This document shows, one piece after another, positions 1 to 9,108 of a stretch of DNA of 43,207 nt (positions are counted from its first letter, which is position 1; each line of letters starts with the position of its first letter). Where the stretch lies: NCBI GenBank assembly GCA_021773245.1, contig JAJFKK010000066.1, forward strand, positions 1 through 43,207. The letters run 5' to 3'. This stretch comes from Gammaproteobacteria bacterium. Its GTDB lineage: Bacteria > Pseudomonadota > Gammaproteobacteria > Eutrophobiales > Eutrophobiaceae. Under the pieces are notes generated by a model. That model made no database searches, was not told the origin of the DNA, and was given only the letters and a program-made list of their open reading frames with translations. The translations under genes and the position numbers were made by a program.

Positions 1-1
1 T

Positions 2-1462
2 CTAAAAGCCAGAGTCAAAACGCATATTGCATTAATGCAAGCGCATAAAAAGCTGGCGCAACATGCTCAGGAACTGGAAAGAACGGTTGCAGAAAGAACC
101 CGCGAACTTACTAATGAAATAGAAGAACGCAAAACCATAGAAACGCAACTACGCTTTCTAGCAAACTATGACATGCTCACTAATCTTCCTAATCGCATTC
201 TTTTTAGAGAACATCTAGATCAATCAATCAAACAGGCGCAGCGTAATAAAACATCTGTTGCATTATTATTAATTGATATTGATGGGTTTAAAAATATTAA
301 TGATAGCTTGGGGCATCATCAAGGAGATGTGCTTTTACAAATAGTAGCAGACCGTCTAAGCGAATGTATCAGAGATGTTGATCAAGTTGCTCGACTAGGT
401 GGCGATGAATTTACTGTCATTCTTGATGAAGTAGCCGATAAAAAAAGTCCGGCACTCGTTGCCGAGAAAATCATTACTAGCATAGCTAAGCCTATACAAC
501 TGGAACGTCAAGAAGTCTACATCAGTGCCAGTGTGGGCATTACCTTATTACCCAAAGATACAGATGATCCCAGTACCTTGTTAGGATATGCAGACATGGC
601 GATGTATGAAGCCAAGGCAAAAGGTAAAAATGCTTATGAATTCTATACTTCGCGTCTACTAAGCCGTGTCCATACACGTGTCGACATGGAAAAAGAATTA
701 CATAAGGCAATAGGCACAAAGCAATTACAACTTTACTATCAACCCATCTTTAAAACACAAGATGGCGAACTCTATGGAGCAGAAGCATTAATAAGATGGA
801 AACATCCTGAACGAGGATTAATACCACCGGCAGAATTTATACCCATAGCTGAAGATAGTGATCTTATTCTACAATTAGGGGAATGGGTATTAGAAGAAGC
901 TGTTAAAACAGCTGCACACTGGAATAAAGTTAATAAAAAAGGTGAGTTTCATATTGCCGTAAATATGTCTTCAAGACAGTTTCAGCAAGACAGCACGAGT
1001 ACAGTTCTGGTAGAAAAGTTTTTAGCTGAATTCAACCTGCCTCCCCACCTTCTGAATCTTGAAATCACAGAAAGCCTGATGATGGAAGACAGGTATCTGG
1101 TTATAAACAAACTTAATGCATTAGATAAATTAGGCGTTAGATTATCCATTGATGATTTTGGTACCGGCTATTCTTCTTTAAGCTATATACGTCGTTTCCC
1201 GATTAATACCATAAAGATAGATAAATCATTTATTCACGACATCACTATTGACTCGGATGATGCATCTCTTATTACTGCTATTATTGCGATGGCAAAAGGT
1301 CTTGACATGAATGTCGTTGCCGAAGGTGTTGAAACAGCAGAACAATACCGCTTTTTACAGGATCAGAATTGTGATTTCGTACAAGGTTATTATTTTTGCA
1401 AACCCATTCCTCAGGATAAATTTGAAAGTGATTTTTTATCTGCTGTGAGTCAATCTACATAA
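2..1462 (+). CDS. GGDEF-EAL diguanylate cyclase/phosphodiesterase, 5' truncated by window edge; upstream in-frame residues look like the end of a response-regulator receiver domain
   Basis: Frame is open from nt 2 (LKARVKTHIALMQAHKKL, typical REC C-terminus) into a coiled coil; RLGGDEF with RDVD I-site five residues upstream; EALIRW, NMSSRQF, EITESL, DDFGTGYSSL, VAEGVET motifs. Confidence 0.93.
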   Translation, partial: LKARVKTHIALMQAHKKLAQHAQELERTVAERTRELTNEIEERKTIETQLRFLANYDMLTNLPNRILFREHLDQSIKQAQRNKTSVALLLIDIDGFKNINDSLGHHQGDVLLQIVADRLSECIRDVDQVARLGGDEFTVILDEVADKKSPALVAEKIITSIAKPIQLERQEVYISASVGITLLPKDTDDPSTLLGYADMAMYEAKAKGKNAYEFYTSRLLSRVHTRVDMEKELHKAIGTKQLQLYYQPIFKTQDGELYGAEALIRWKHPERGLIPPAEFIPIAEDSDLILQLGEWVLEEAVKTAAHWNKVNKKGEFHIAVNMSSRQFQQDSTSTVLVEKFLAEFNLPPHLLNLEITESLMMEDRYLVINKLNALDKLGVRLSIDDFGTGYSSLSYIRRFPINTIKIDKSFIHDITIDSDDASLITAIIAMAKGLDMNVVAEGVETAEQYRFLQDQNCDFVQGYYFCKPIPQDKFESDFLSAVSQST

Positions 1463-1520
1463 CTTATGCCCTTACAGACAATACCTGCTAATGCCGTTTA
1501 GATGAATTTAAAAAACTGAT

Positions 1521-2804
1521 CTAATTAAAAATCGAAAGACTGTAGTTCAAGATAACATGGTAGTCTCGAAAATCTATAGCCCCTGCACCATGTTGATTAA
1601 CAGTAGCATAACGAAGCCGCAACGATAAACCATCCAGAATACTTCTACTAATTTTATAGTCAAAAGTTATATTAAATTCATCCTGATCTGGTGACACAAA
1701 TGCACCGCTGTCAGGCGTTCTACTGCTTGCATATTTAGCATAGCTAGTCAGGTTCTTAATCCCTATTTTTGAAAAATCATATGCTATACCCAACATCAAG
1801 GCATCTTCACCTGGCCGATCAAAATCCTGGACTATCAAGGATAAATAACTGGGACTGACACCAAAGGGGCGTAACAATTTACTGTTTTCAGCGGTGCTTG
1901 TACCCGCAAACGACCATTTAATACCTGAGTAATTCGTCGACACTAAAAACCCAAGGCTATTAGTTGTTATATCACCCAAAAGTTTATCGCCTGTCGCTTG
2001 TTGGTATGCCCCTTGTATGGAGAATTTAATCGGCCATTTTTCTAATGGATAAAATGTGGTTTTAAATTCCGCATAACTGTTATTGAAAACATTAAATGTA
2101 TTTAAATTACTGACAACAAGATTAGTGTCTTTCGACCACCTATGCATCACATGAACGATCGACGTACCATCCTTGCCTCCAGGCACACCGGCCTGTTCCG
2201 ACATCCTGACAAAGTATTCCGAATTCCTTTTTTTGATACGAGGTACATAGCCCAGCAACCAGTCTGTGTTATACACATCTTTAACATTCAAAATATAGCC
2301 TTCATGTGTGTCAGGTAACTGGCGTGCATAATTCTTGTTCAGGAAAGGAAGGTCGAAGAGTTGTCGCCCACCTTTAATCTCGACGTTGTCGCTAATCTTT
2401 AATGATGCCCAAGCTTCACCTAATACCGCATAACCCTTTTGTATTGGTTTTAGTAACTGCGTACCGGGCTTATTATCGGGTGTTAATAGCCCCTGACTCG
2501 TATACATGGCTGCTGAAGCTTGAAACCGGTCGGCCCATTTCCCGGAAAGAAATCGTAAAATACCGCTGATAGCCGATGTCTGGGAATCGTTATTCACATC
2601 CCTGTCCCTGTCCAACGTATAGCTTCTAAAATGTAAGTCCGCCTGAGAATCTTTCCAGAAAGAAGTTGGTATGCTTCTTGGCATGGCAGCAGCATCTGTT
2701 TCTGCCAACACATCTGAATATTTAGAAAAACCCACAGCTATAGCTGTAATAAACAACAAGAACGGTAGCTTTAAAATGCTCGTATTTCTATTTTTCCCAT
2801 CCAT
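1521..2804 (-). CDS. OprD-family outer membrane porin
   Basis: N-terminal hydrophobic signal, GGRQLFDLPFLN segment, C-terminal 'LSLRLRYATVNQ...DYHVILNYSLSIF' typical of OprD-like barrels. Confidence 0.75.
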   Translation of the reverse strand: MDGKNRNTSILKLPFLLFITAIAVGFSKYSDVLAETDAAAMPRSIPTSFWKDSQADLHFRSYTLDRDRDVNNDSQTSAISGILRFLSGKWADRFQASAAMYTSQGLLTPDNKPGTQLLKPIQKGYAVLGEAWASLKISDNVEIKGGRQLFDLPFLNKNYARQLPDTHEGYILNVKDVYNTDWLLGYVPRIKKRNSEYFVRMSEQAGVPGGKDGTSIVHVMHRWSKDTNLVVSNLNTFNVFNNSYAEFKTTFYPLEKWPIKFSIQGAYQQATGDKLLGDITTNSLGFLVSTNYSGIKWSFAGTSTAENSKLLRPFGVSPSYLSLIVQDFDRPGEDALMLGIAYDFSKIGIKNLTSYAKYASSRTPDSGAFVSPDQDEFNITFDYKISRSILDGLSLRLRYATVNQHGAGAIDFRDYHVILNYSLSIFN

Positions 2805-2927
2805 AAAACCATAAAACTCCGTTTTTTATAGTTCAACTTTATTCTTTTCAGTGCCTTATAAATTATACAACATAGTTCACTGATAACAGAACCATTCAGC
2901 TATACATACTTACGTCACTTTTGGCAG

Positions 2928-2933
2928 TATAAT
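2928..2933 (+). promoter_or_regulatory. Candidate sigma70 -10 box (TATAAT) upstream of fumarase
   Basis: Perfect TATAAT about 40 nt before the ATG, in the divergent AT-rich intergenic region; the -35 (CATACT at 17 bp) is weak. Confidence 0.35.
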
Positions 2934-2970
2934 TATTATTTTTAAACATTAAATCTAATCGAGTTAAGCA

Positions 2971-4488
2971 ATGACAGTAATAAAACAAAATGACTTAATA
3001 AACAGTGTTGCAGACGCGCTTCAATATATATCCTATTACCATCCACTTGATTTTATTCAGGCAGTTAATGCTGCTTATGAAAAAGAGGAATCAGGTGCAG
3101 CAAAAGATGCCATGGCGCAAATTTTAATTAACTCACGAATGTGTGCCGAAGGTCATCGTCCTATTTGTCAGGACACCGGTATTGTCACAATATTTATCAA
3201 AGTTGGTATGGACGTGCAATGGGACGCCGAACTTTCACTTGAAGACATGATCAATGAGGGAGTCAGAACTGCTTATAAGCATCCTGATAATAAATTACGT
3301 GCATCAATTCTGGATGATCCTGCAGGCACAAGAAAGAATACCGGAGATAACACTCCTGCCGTAATTCATATGGAAATCGTTAAAGGTAATACGGTTGATA
3401 TTCAAGTTGCCGCTAAAGGTGGTGGCTCTGAGGCAAAATCAAAATTTGCTATGTTAAATCCTTCAGACGATATTGTTGATTGGGTTGTTAAAACTGTTCC
3501 GACTATGGGTGCAGGCTGGTGCCCACCTGGCATGTTAGGTATAGGTATTGGTGGAACCGCAGAAAAAGCAATGGTCATGGCAAAAGAATCCTTAATGGAA
3601 TCGATTGATATTCAAGAACTAAAAGCACGCGGTGCAAAAACCACAACAGAAAAATTACGTTTAGAAATATATGAACGTGTTAATGATTTAGGTATCGGCG
3701 CACAAGGTCTTGGTGGTTTAACAACTGTATTGGATATCAAGATAAAAGATTATCCCACGCATGCAGCAAACAAACCTGTCGCTATGATTCCAAACTGTGC
3801 AGCAACACGACATGCACACTTTGTATTAGATGGTTCAGGTCCTTCATTGCAAACACCTCCTAAACTGGAAGACTGGCCAAAAATAACATGGGATGTTGGC
3901 CCATCTGCACGACGCGTTAATATGGATGAAGTGACTTCTGAAAGTATTAAAGAATGGAAACCGGGTGAAACAATATTACTCTCTGGAAAAATGTTAACCG
4001 GACGTGATGCGGCACATAAAAAAATTCAAGACTTATTTGATAACGGTGAACCCTTGCCAGATGGCGTTGATTTCACTAATCGCTTTATCTATTACGTTGG
4101 TCCTGTTGACCCTGTGCGTGAAGAAGTAGTTGGCCCTGCTGGACCAACCACAGCGACACGAATGGATAAGTTTACTGAAATGATGCTCGATAAAACCGGA
4201 TTAATAGGCATGGTTGGTAAAGCTGAACGTGGTCCCACTGGTATAGAAGCGATAAAAAAACATAAAGCCGTTTACTTAATGGCAGTGGGTGGCGCAGCTT
4301 ATCTAGTTTCAAAAGCTATAACTCATTCAGAAGTCATTGCCTTTCCAGAACTCGGCATGGAAGCCATTCATGAATTTGAAGTCAAGGATATGCCTGTAAC
4401 GGTGGCTGTTGATGTAAATGGTAATGCCGTTCATCAAACTGGTCCTCAAGAATGGCAAAAAATTATATTAGAAAGAAAATCAAAATAA
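2971..4488 (+). CDS. fumA: Class I fumarate hydratase (fused alpha/beta, 4Fe-4S)
   Basis: 505 aa; RPICQDTG, GGGSEAKSKFAMLNP, MIPNCAATRHAHF, GPTTATRMD, KAERGPTG motifs. Confidence 0.93.
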   Translation: MTVIKQNDLINSVADALQYISYYHPLDFIQAVNAAYEKEESGAAKDAMAQILINSRMCAEGHRPICQDTGIVTIFIKVGMDVQWDAELSLEDMINEGVRTAYKHPDNKLRASILDDPAGTRKNTGDNTPAVIHMEIVKGNTVDIQVAAKGGGSEAKSKFAMLNPSDDIVDWVVKTVPTMGAGWCPPGMLGIGIGGTAEKAMVMAKESLMESIDIQELKARGAKTTTEKLRLEIYERVNDLGIGAQGLGGLTTVLDIKIKDYPTHAANKPVAMIPNCAATRHAHFVLDGSGPSLQTPPKLEDWPKITWDVGPSARRVNMDEVTSESIKEWKPGETILLSGKMLTGRDAAHKKIQDLFDNGEPLPDGVDFTNRFIYYVGPVDPVREEVVGPAGPTTATRMDKFTEMMLDKTGLIGMVGKAERGPTGIEAIKKHKAVYLMAVGGAAYLVSKAITHSEVIAFPELGMEAIHEFEVKDMPVTVAVDVNGNAVHQTGPQEWQKIILERKSK

Positions 4489-4507
4489 GAAAACGAGGCA
4501 AACTAAA

Positions 4508-4744
4508 GTGAAAACAATGAATTGCAAACAGCTTGGCGGTGCCTGTGATATAGAATTTCAAGCAGAAACATTTGATGAAGTTGCACAAATGAGCAGAGAC
4601 CATGGCATGAAAATGTTTCAAGAAAAAGATGAAGCTCACCTTGAGGCTATGTATAAAATGCAAGAAATGATGAATGATTCAGAAGCTATAAAAAACTGGA
4701 TTGCAGATAGGAAAAAGGAATTTGAAAGACTACCCGAAGAGTAG
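4508..4744 (+). CDS. DUF1059-like small protein
   Basis: MNCKQLGGACDIEFQAETFDEVAQMSRDHGMKMFQ pattern; GTG start shortly after fumarase, likely same transcript. Confidence 0.75.
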   Translation: MKTMNCKQLGGACDIEFQAETFDEVAQMSRDHGMKMFQEKDEAHLEAMYKMQEMMNDSEAIKNWIADRKKEFERLPEE

Positions 4745-4774
4745 GCAAATAGAAATATATTAGGAATTTAATTA

Positions 4775-5299
4775 ATGCATCATTTAACTTTAAGTTTTCT
4801 AATTTTTCTAATTCCGAACATTTGCTTTGCTGGAGTAGAAAAAGAATTATTTCTTAAACAATATGATAGTTGTACTGTTCGTATTACACACGATGCTACT
4901 CCAGATTCAAAAACAGGGGTATTAATCTTTCGCAGCTATAAAGTAAGCAATGGTCTTCATCAGCCGTGTGATATTGATCAAGAAATTGCTTTTAACAGTT
5001 TTAAAGATGGATTCAAGATATACCTGTCTAGTCCTGATTTAAAACCAATAACTTCAATATTCATAGGTCGTCTTATTCGCTACCCTTGGGCAAGACATGT
5101 CTTAAAGACTAATCCTATAAGTAAAACTGATCATCAAGGATTTAATAAAATAATATTGGGTACTTCTATCATTACACCATTTGAAAATGCTGTTAATGAT
5201 TTTGATTATAAAATCACTAATGTTAGTTGTGAGAAAATGTTGTATGACAAATACAATTTTGCTATAGACGGTTTATGCTGGCTAATATTAGATCACTAA
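4775..5299 (+). CDS. Secreted hypothetical protein with four mature cysteines
   Basis: Signal peptide-like MHHLTLSFLIFLIPNICFA|G; no family recognised. Confidence 0.7.
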   Translation: MHHLTLSFLIFLIPNICFAGVEKELFLKQYDSCTVRITHDATPDSKTGVLIFRSYKVSNGLHQPCDIDQEIAFNSFKDGFKIYLSSPDLKPITSIFIGRLIRYPWARHVLKTNPISKTDHQGFNKIILGTSIITPFENAVNDFDYKITNVSCEKMLYDKYNFAIDGLCWLILDH

Positions 5300-5311
5300 T
5301 CATGATCATAA

Positions 5312-5616
5312 ATGAGTACGTTCATTAATCTCCTTCACGAGATATTTTCAGATTTTGGTTCGATAACTACCCGTAAGATGATTGGGTTGATTGCTGATGG
5401 CACGCATTATTTGAAAGCTGACGACGTTACTAAATAATAATTTATTGACAAAGATTTGCCTCCTTTCGAATATGATAATGGTAACAAGAAAGTTCAGATG
5501 TCGTATTGCCTCTCACCCGAAGTTGTTCTGATGTACCTGATAAAGCCGTAACTTGGGCTAGACTCGCTTATCAAGCAGCGTTGAGTTCAAGGTCAACACG
5601 TAAAAAAATTCATTAA
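5312..5616 (+). pseudogene. Degenerate TfoX N-terminal-domain protein
   Basis: MSTFINLLHEIFSDFGSITTRKM-IGLIADGTHYLKADDVTK**FIDKDLPPFEYDNGNKKVQMSYCLSPEVVL then frameshift DVPDKAVTWARLAYQAALSSRSTRKKIH*; tandem TAATAA in frame, an internal deletion and a -1 frameshift. Confidence 0.82.
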
Positions 5617-5678
5617 AACATGCCCATACTCTATTGATTCGCTTATAATATCGCGCATTTAGCTTAGGAGTTCATTCA

Positions 5679-6512
5679 GTGAAATTGGATGCGGCACAAT
5701 TCAGAAATTGGGATCGAAAGGCAATCACCCTACTCGGCATGTCCGGCGTCGGGAAAACGCGTCTCGCCTGCCTGTTACGTGATGCCCATTGGTTTCATTA
5801 TTCCGGCGATTATCGAATAGGAACACATTACTTAAGTGAAGCAATGTCCGATAACGTTAAACAAAAAGCGATGCAAGTTCCTTTATTAAAGAAATTATTG
5901 TTATCCGACTCAATTGCGATTAGCAATAATATTACAGTTGATAACCTGAGAGCGGTTTCTACTTTTTTAGGTCAATTAGGTGATCCAGAAAAAGGCGGGG
6001 TAGGTTTACGTGAGTTCAAACGACGCCAAAAATTACATCGTGAGGCAGAAATTTCTGCCATGCTAGATGTGCCTGAGTTTATTAAACGTTCGCATGATGT
6101 CTATGACTACAATCATTTCATTAATGACGCAGGTGGTAGTTTGTGTGAATTAGAAGATCAGTCTGTATTAAGTACTTTAGCTGATAATACTTTGATTATT
6201 TATATCAGGGCGACTGAACATGATGAAGTTGAGTTAATAAAACGTGCTGAACAAGCCCCAAAACCTTTATATTACCGAGAAGCGTTTCTAGATGAACAGC
6301 TGGAAATATATTTAGAAGAAAATAATTTGACATATGCAGCACTGATTGATCCTGACGATTTTGTTCGTTGGGTTTTTTCACGACTGTTTTACAATCGTAT
6401 TCCTCGCTATCAGGCAATTGCTGATGAATATGGTTATACCGTATGTACGAATGATATTGCCAAAGTTAATAGCGAAGCTGATTTTCTAGCATTGATAGAA
6501 GAACAACTTTAA
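5679..6512 (+). CDS. P-loop ATPase of unassigned function
   Basis: Walker A GMSGVGKT near N-terminus; GTG start, short gap to the metA-family gene. Confidence 0.8.
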   Translation: MKLDAAQFRNWDRKAITLLGMSGVGKTRLACLLRDAHWFHYSGDYRIGTHYLSEAMSDNVKQKAMQVPLLKKLLLSDSIAISNNITVDNLRAVSTFLGQLGDPEKGGVGLREFKRRQKLHREAEISAMLDVPEFIKRSHDVYDYNHFINDAGGSLCELEDQSVLSTLADNTLIIYIRATEHDEVELIKRAEQAPKPLYYREAFLDEQLEIYLEENNLTYAALIDPDDFVRWVFSRLFYNRIPRYQAIADEYGYTVCTNDIAKVNSEADFLALIEEQL

Positions 6513-6542
6513 GTAAAGAAATATTAATAAGAGATAAGACAA

Positions 6543-7616
6543 ATGCCACTCGTTGCCAATAGCGAATTACCTAGTTTTGAAAGGCTGAAGCAGGATGGAG
6601 AAACAATCCTTGCTGCTGATCAGGCCTTGCAACAGGACATTCGCGAACTACATATCGGCTTGCTGAACATGATGCCTGACACAGCATTGGAAGCAACTGA
6701 ACGTCAATTTTTTCGTCTTGTTGGTGAAAGTAACCAGATTGCGCAGTTTTACCCGCATCTTTTTACTTTAAAAGAATTAGAAAGAAATGCTGAAGGACAA
6801 TCGCACGTTGATAAATATTATCAAAGCTTTGACCAAATTAAAGAACAAGGTCTTGATGCACTCATCATTACTGGAGCAAATATGGTTGGCAGTGAATTAG
6901 CAGACCAACCTTTTTGGAAACCATTAAGCGAAGTTTTAGAATGGGCTTACGAGAATGTAACTTCTACATTATGTTCATGCCTGACGACACATGCCGTTTT
7001 GCAATTTCGTTATGACCAAAAACGGAAACCTTTACCGACAAAAAGATGGGGAGTATTTCCACATCGTGTTGTTGATAGAAAACATCCTCTGGTTGTTGGC
7101 GTTAATACTCGCTTTGATGTTCCTCATTCTCGTTTTAACGAAATATTTTCTGACCAATTTGATAAAGCTGGTCTAAAAATTCTTGTTGAGTGCGAGGATA
7201 ACGATGTTCACTTGGCAGTAAGTGAAGACGGCTTTCGCTTAGTCTTTTTTCAGGGACACCCTGAATATGATTCGATTAGTTTGATGAAAGAGTATAAGCG
7301 CGAAGTCGGACGATATATAAATGGTGATACAGAAGAATACCCACCATTTCCAGAGAACTATTTCTCTTTGAAATGCCAAACTATCCTTGAAGAGTATCAG
7401 GACAACCTGAATGCTGCTCTAAAACAGGGTACAGAAAAACCAATATTTCCTGAAGAATTGATTATCCCTTATTTGGATAATACCTGGCATGACACTGCTG
7501 AAGCCGTTATTAATAACTGGATTGGTAAAGTCTATCAATTAACAAATACTGACCGACATATTCCATTCAATGGTGATGTAAACCCTGAGGATCCATTGAA
7601 TTTGAAGGGGCCATAA
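6543..7616 (+). CDS. metA: MetA-family O-acyltransferase (homoserine O-succinyltransferase or related)
   Basis: ELHIGLLNMMPDTALEATERQF, putative catalytic Cys in STLCSCLTTHAVL, PHSRFNEI, FFQGHPEYD (His/Glu of the triad). Confidence 0.85.
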   Translation: MPLVANSELPSFERLKQDGETILAADQALQQDIRELHIGLLNMMPDTALEATERQFFRLVGESNQIAQFYPHLFTLKELERNAEGQSHVDKYYQSFDQIKEQGLDALIITGANMVGSELADQPFWKPLSEVLEWAYENVTSTLCSCLTTHAVLQFRYDQKRKPLPTKRWGVFPHRVVDRKHPLVVGVNTRFDVPHSRFNEIFSDQFDKAGLKILVECEDNDVHLAVSEDGFRLVFFQGHPEYDSISLMKEYKREVGRYINGDTEEYPPFPENYFSLKCQTILEEYQDNLNAALKQGTEKPIFPEELIIPYLDNTWHDTAEAVINNWIGKVYQLTNTDRHIPFNGDVNPEDPLNLKGP

Positions 7617-7798
7617 AGGCTAACTGGTTTTAAATAAAGTCGTGAAAAAATGGATGATTTATGAAAAATCGAGTATATTTCAGCATTACTAGATCTATTG
7701 CACCATGAAAAGCATTTTCAGTAGTCTTGTTCTACCTTGTAAATTGCCGAATGAGTAAAAGCAATTAGATATTTTTCATTAAATAAGAGGTTTTTTAC

Positions 7799-8002
7799 AT
7801 GGCTACAGGTTCTGTTAAATGGTTTAACGACTCAAAAGGTTTTGGTTTCATCTCACCTGACGATGGCAGCGCAGATGTATTTGTTCATTATTCTGCAATT
7901 ACCAGTGAGGGTTTTCGTTCACTAGCTGAAGGACAAAAAGTGAGCTATCAGGTTGAAGATGGTCCAAAAGGTCCTCAAGCAAGCCAAGTAACAACAGAGT
8001 AA
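7799..8002 (+). CDS. cspA: Cold-shock domain protein
   Basis: 67 aa, [20 protein letters not shown] and DVFVHYSAI motifs. Confidence 0.95.
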   Translation: MATGSVKWFNDSKGFGFISPDDGSADVFVHYSAITSEGFRSLAEGQKVSYQVEDGPKGPQASQVTTE

Positions 8003-8031
8003 TAGCACTAGATTAGATCGATAGATTTTCT

Positions 8032-8070
8032 GAAAAACCCCGCAATCACACATTGCGGGATTTTGATTTT
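8032..8070 (+). terminator. Intrinsic terminator downstream of cspA-like gene
   Basis: CCCGCAAT (8039-8046) / cacac loop / ATTGCGGG (8052-8059) followed by ATTTTGATTTT. Confidence 0.85.
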
Positions 8071-8117
8071 CCAGCTTCACTGATGCTGTCACGCATCAAT
8101 TAACCAGAGATATTAAA

Positions 8118-8390
8118 TTGAAAAAGATTTTCGTTGGAAGTTTACCTGAGAACGCCACAGAGGCTACTGTCACTGAATTGTTTACTGAATTTGGTAAAGT
8201 GCGTTCTATACACTTGGTTCAAGACGTTTTTACCAGAACATGCAAAGGTTTTGGCTTCGTAGAAATGGAAGGCCATGAAGCAAGAGCTGCAATTGCAGGC
8301 CTCGATGGAAGGATGTATGAAGGCAAACAGCTGAAAGTTAAATTTGAAGAAATTCGTGATAATAAAGGGAAAGGAAAACGCCGAAGATAG
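8118..8390 (+). CDS. Bacterial RRM-domain RNA-binding protein
   Basis: TTG start; RNP2 IFVGSL and RNP1 KGFGFVEM; basic tail GKGKRRR. Confidence 0.93.
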   Translation: MKKIFVGSLPENATEATVTELFTEFGKVRSIHLVQDVFTRTCKGFGFVEMEGHEARAAIAGLDGRMYEGKQLKVKFEEIRDNKGKGKRRR

Positions 8391-8449
8391 GCTTCCATTT
8401 TCCCCCTCACCAGCACTTAAAACTGGCTCATTCCTGTAACCAAACCAGT

Positions 8450-8471
8450 GCGTTATCAAGTTAAATAACGC
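8450..8471. other. Intergenic hairpin, 7-bp perfect stem
   Basis: GCGTTAT (8450-8456) / ATAACGC (8465-8471), 8-nt loop; no convincing T-tract. Confidence 0.5.
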
Positions 8472-8543
8472 TAGATTTGTACGATCCAGCACCAGTTTGA
8501 TTTATAATAGCGCTGATATTCAACTGTAACACTCATAAGCTTT

Positions 8544-9077
8544 ATGAAACATAAAAGTAAACTTAACACATTGTTTTTAAATGTATTATTAACTGTTAGT
8601 TTAGCTTGTCTATACGCTTGTGATAATGACACAGAAAATGCTGTAACCAGTAACCCCGTAGTAAAAGTACCCGCCCAAGTAGAACATATTCCTCTTGATG
8701 ACAAAGTTATTATTGAAAATAAGAGTTATTTGTTTGATGTTACAGACCATAGCATTGAAGAATTACAGGCATTATTAGTCAGAGCAGAAGAAATATCTCA
8801 AGCGCAATCTGAAGAATTTGAAAAGCTAAAGATCGTCATGATCCTCCATGGTCCTGACATTGAATGGTTCACAGCTAAAAACCACGAACAGAATCAAGAG
8901 TTAATTGATTTGGCTGAACGCCTTGATTCCTATGATATTATTGACATGAAAGTATGTGAGACAGCCATGTCTTCTTTGGGAGTTGAACATAAAGACATCC
9001 CGTCTTTTATTGAACCGGTTCCTTATGCACCAGTTGAAATCAAACAGCGATTACAAGATGGTTACATAAACTTATAA
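8544..9077 (+). CDS. DsrE-like domain protein with probable lipoprotein signal
   Basis: N-terminal LLTVSLACLYAC|DND; C-terminal half KIVMILHGPDIEWF...IIDMKVCETAMSSLGVEHKDIPSFIEPVPYAPVEIKQRLQDGY resembles DsrE/F-like proteins. Confidence 0.7.
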   Translation: MKHKSKLNTLFLNVLLTVSLACLYACDNDTENAVTSNPVVKVPAQVEHIPLDDKVIIENKSYLFDVTDHSIEELQALLVRAEEISQAQSEEFEKLKIVMILHGPDIEWFTAKNHEQNQELIDLAERLDSYDIIDMKVCETAMSSLGVEHKDIPSFIEPVPYAPVEIKQRLQDGYINL

Positions 9078-9108
9078 TTTAAATATATAAACAATATTCG
9101 GAGTGCAC

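Noticed and set aside
4463-4663. 66-aa minus-strand ORF overlapping the DUF1059 gene
   Set aside because: Antisense to a recognised DUF1059 protein; translation is a hydrophobic shadow.
8142-8704. Minus-strand ORFs opposite the RRM and DsrE-like genes
   Set aside because: Overlap convincing sense genes and the intergenic hairpin; no motif support.
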